A stretch of DNA of 5,941 nucleotides from Anaerotignum sp. Lineage in GTDB: Bacteria; Bacillota; Clostridia; Lachnospirales; Anaerotignaceae. Each line of letters starts with the position of its first letter. Positions within the stretch are counted from its first letter, which is position 1. Shown here piece by piece: positions 5,581-5,941 of this stretch. Below the pieces are notes generated by a model, which made no database searches, was not told the DNA's origin, and worked only from the letters and a program-made list of their open reading frames with translations. The DNA is taken from positions 1 to 5,941 of the forward strand of contig JAHHTX010000095.1 of NCBI GenBank assembly GCA_020024255.1. The letters are read 5' to 3'. The translations under genes were made by a program, and so were the position numbers.

Positions 5581-5627
5581 CCATAGCTGTATTTTATGCA
5601 AGAAAGAAAAAATGTGAGGGATTATTG

Positions 5628-5633
5628 TATAAT
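5628..5633 (+). promoter_or_regulatory. Consensus -10 box (TATAAT) before the small-ORF cluster
   Basis: A perfect TATAAT follows the terminator by 47 bases and precedes AGGAGG (5635-5640). No convincing -35 lies 16-18 bases upstream (the region is A-rich), so a promoter is possible but not shown. If used, the transcript would start at about 5640 and have almost no leader before the first short frame. Confidence 0.3.
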
Positions 5634-5643
5634 TAGGAGGATA

Positions 5644-5676
5644 ATGGGAAAACGAAAAGAGATAGTTTATAGGTGA
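5644..5676 (+). CDS. Possible 10-codon leader peptide
   Basis: AGGAGG (5635-5640) is followed by the ATG at 5644, only 3 bases away, which is tighter than usual. The frame encodes MGKRKEIVYR and stops at TGA 5674-5676. That stop overlaps the GTG start of the next frame (GTGA at 5673-5676), the classic arrangement for translational coupling. A single-base insertion anywhere near its end would instead fuse it to the following 48-codon frame, so it may be the original N-terminus of that protein broken by a frameshift. No homology is recognised. Confidence 0.25.
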   Translation: MGKRKEIVYR

Positions 5677-5819
5677 AGCCCCTATATTTAATACTGCAGT
5701 ATTTTTGGGCATCCACTATGGTTTATGGGGCAGTGTATGGTAAGTTCTGCGGTACACGAGGTCTATACAGGTTGATTACAGGAAAGACAAAGGTATTTAT
5801 GTACCGTAAGAAAGCATGA
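5673..5819 (+). CDS. Possible 48-aa small membrane-associated protein
   Basis: From GTG 5673 the frame encodes 48 residues beginning VKPLYLILQYFWASTMVYGA (first residue would be fMet) and continuing with a basic tail ending MYRKKA. Residues about 4-22 are hydrophobic and aromatic (a single membrane helix is plausible), followed by a Gly/Lys/Arg-rich segment containing GKFCGTRGLYR. The composition looks protein-like rather than random. A stop codon (TAG, 5670-5672) immediately precedes the start in frame. There is no ribosome binding site at a normal distance, so translation would depend on coupling to the 10-codon frame that ends inside its start codon. I do not recognise a family. It could be a real small protein or a fragment of a decayed gene. 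Confidence 0.35.
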   Translation: MKPLYLILQYFWASTMVYGAVYGKFCGTRGLYRLITGKTKVFMYRKKA

Positions 5820-5835
5820 CAATAGGGGAGGTATA

Positions 5836-5913
5836 ATGTCGGCAGAAAGAGCAAAGGTGGTAAATAACAGTAGTACATTGGCAGAAGAAGACACAGTAAC
5901 AGAAAACAGATGA
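5836..5913 (+). CDS. Possible 25-codon small ORF (or frameshifted gene start)
   Basis: GGGGAGG (5825-5831) precedes the ATG at 5836 by 4 bases. The frame starts MSAERAKVVNNSSTLAEED, is hydrophilic, and stops at TGA 5911-5913. Removing one A from the run gAAAAc at 5903-5906 would let it continue as an acidic TETDETEAAED stretch to the window edge. A frameshift, real or from sequencing, is therefore a serious alternative to a 25-residue peptide. Its stop overlaps a possible next start (ATGA at 5910-5913). No family is recognised. Confidence 0.3.
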   Translation: MSAERAKVVNNSSTLAEEDTVTENR

Positions 5914-5941
5914 AACAGAAGCAGCCGAAGATTGCCATAGT
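5910..5941 (+). CDS. Possible start of a downstream gene, cut by the window edge
   Basis: ATG 5910 overlaps the TGA of the 25-codon frame (ATGA) and reads MKQKQPKIAI before the window ends. A KIAIV-like beginning is common to many cytoplasmic proteins with a first beta strand, so it says nothing specific. There is no ribosome binding site of its own; it would rely on coupling to the frame upstream. Ten full codons are too few for an identification. Confidence 0.25.
   Translation, partial: MKQKQPKIAI

Noticed and set aside
5363..5617. 84-codon plus-strand frame after the DIP1984 gene
   Set aside because: It has no ribosome binding site, crosses the hairpins and the terminator at 5551-5580, and its product has no recognisable domain. 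It is best seen as a chance frame.

Overview
The window looks like a chromosomal segment from a low-GC Firmicute of the class Clostridia, probably close to Lachnospiraceae. This is inferred from the strong AGGAGG-type ribosome binding sites, the AT-rich gaps, the gene families present (AddB, a DUF378 protein, DapF, HflX, a DIP1984-family protein) and the dense co-directional layout. No mobile element, integrase, transposase or CRISPR array is visible.

Left edge (1-448): the first 41 codons of addB run off the left edge on the minus strand, with a plausible promoter. A divergent gap of about 325 bases follows and holds a 20-bp-period direct repeat and a small palindrome. Positions 449-947 hold a membrane-anchored protein resembling the FMN-binding domain but lacking its usual flavin-attachment motif. 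It ends at a strong rho-independent terminator.

Centre (1081-5344): five plus-strand genes probably form one transcript, since no terminator is visible between them. They are an M16B zinc peptidase, a small two-helix DUF378 membrane protein, diaminopimelate epimerase (dapF; lysine and peptidoglycan precursor synthesis), the ribosome-associated GTPase HflX, and a helical DIP1984-family protein of unknown role. In three genes (the FMN-like gene, the peptidase and hflX) the ribosome binding site points to a start downstream of the longest open frame. The set is mostly housekeeping, and no single shared pathway is evident.

Right edge (5345-5941): nearly 600 bases hold no conventional long gene. 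The first part has overlapping alternative hairpins and a near-perfect tRNA T-arm (around 5442-5456), then a terminator at 5551-5580. The second part is a chain of very short reading frames (10, 48 and 25 codons, then a frame leaving the window) linked by overlapping stop/start codons. It could be a set of small-protein genes or the remains of frameshifted ones. This right edge is the least explained part of the window.
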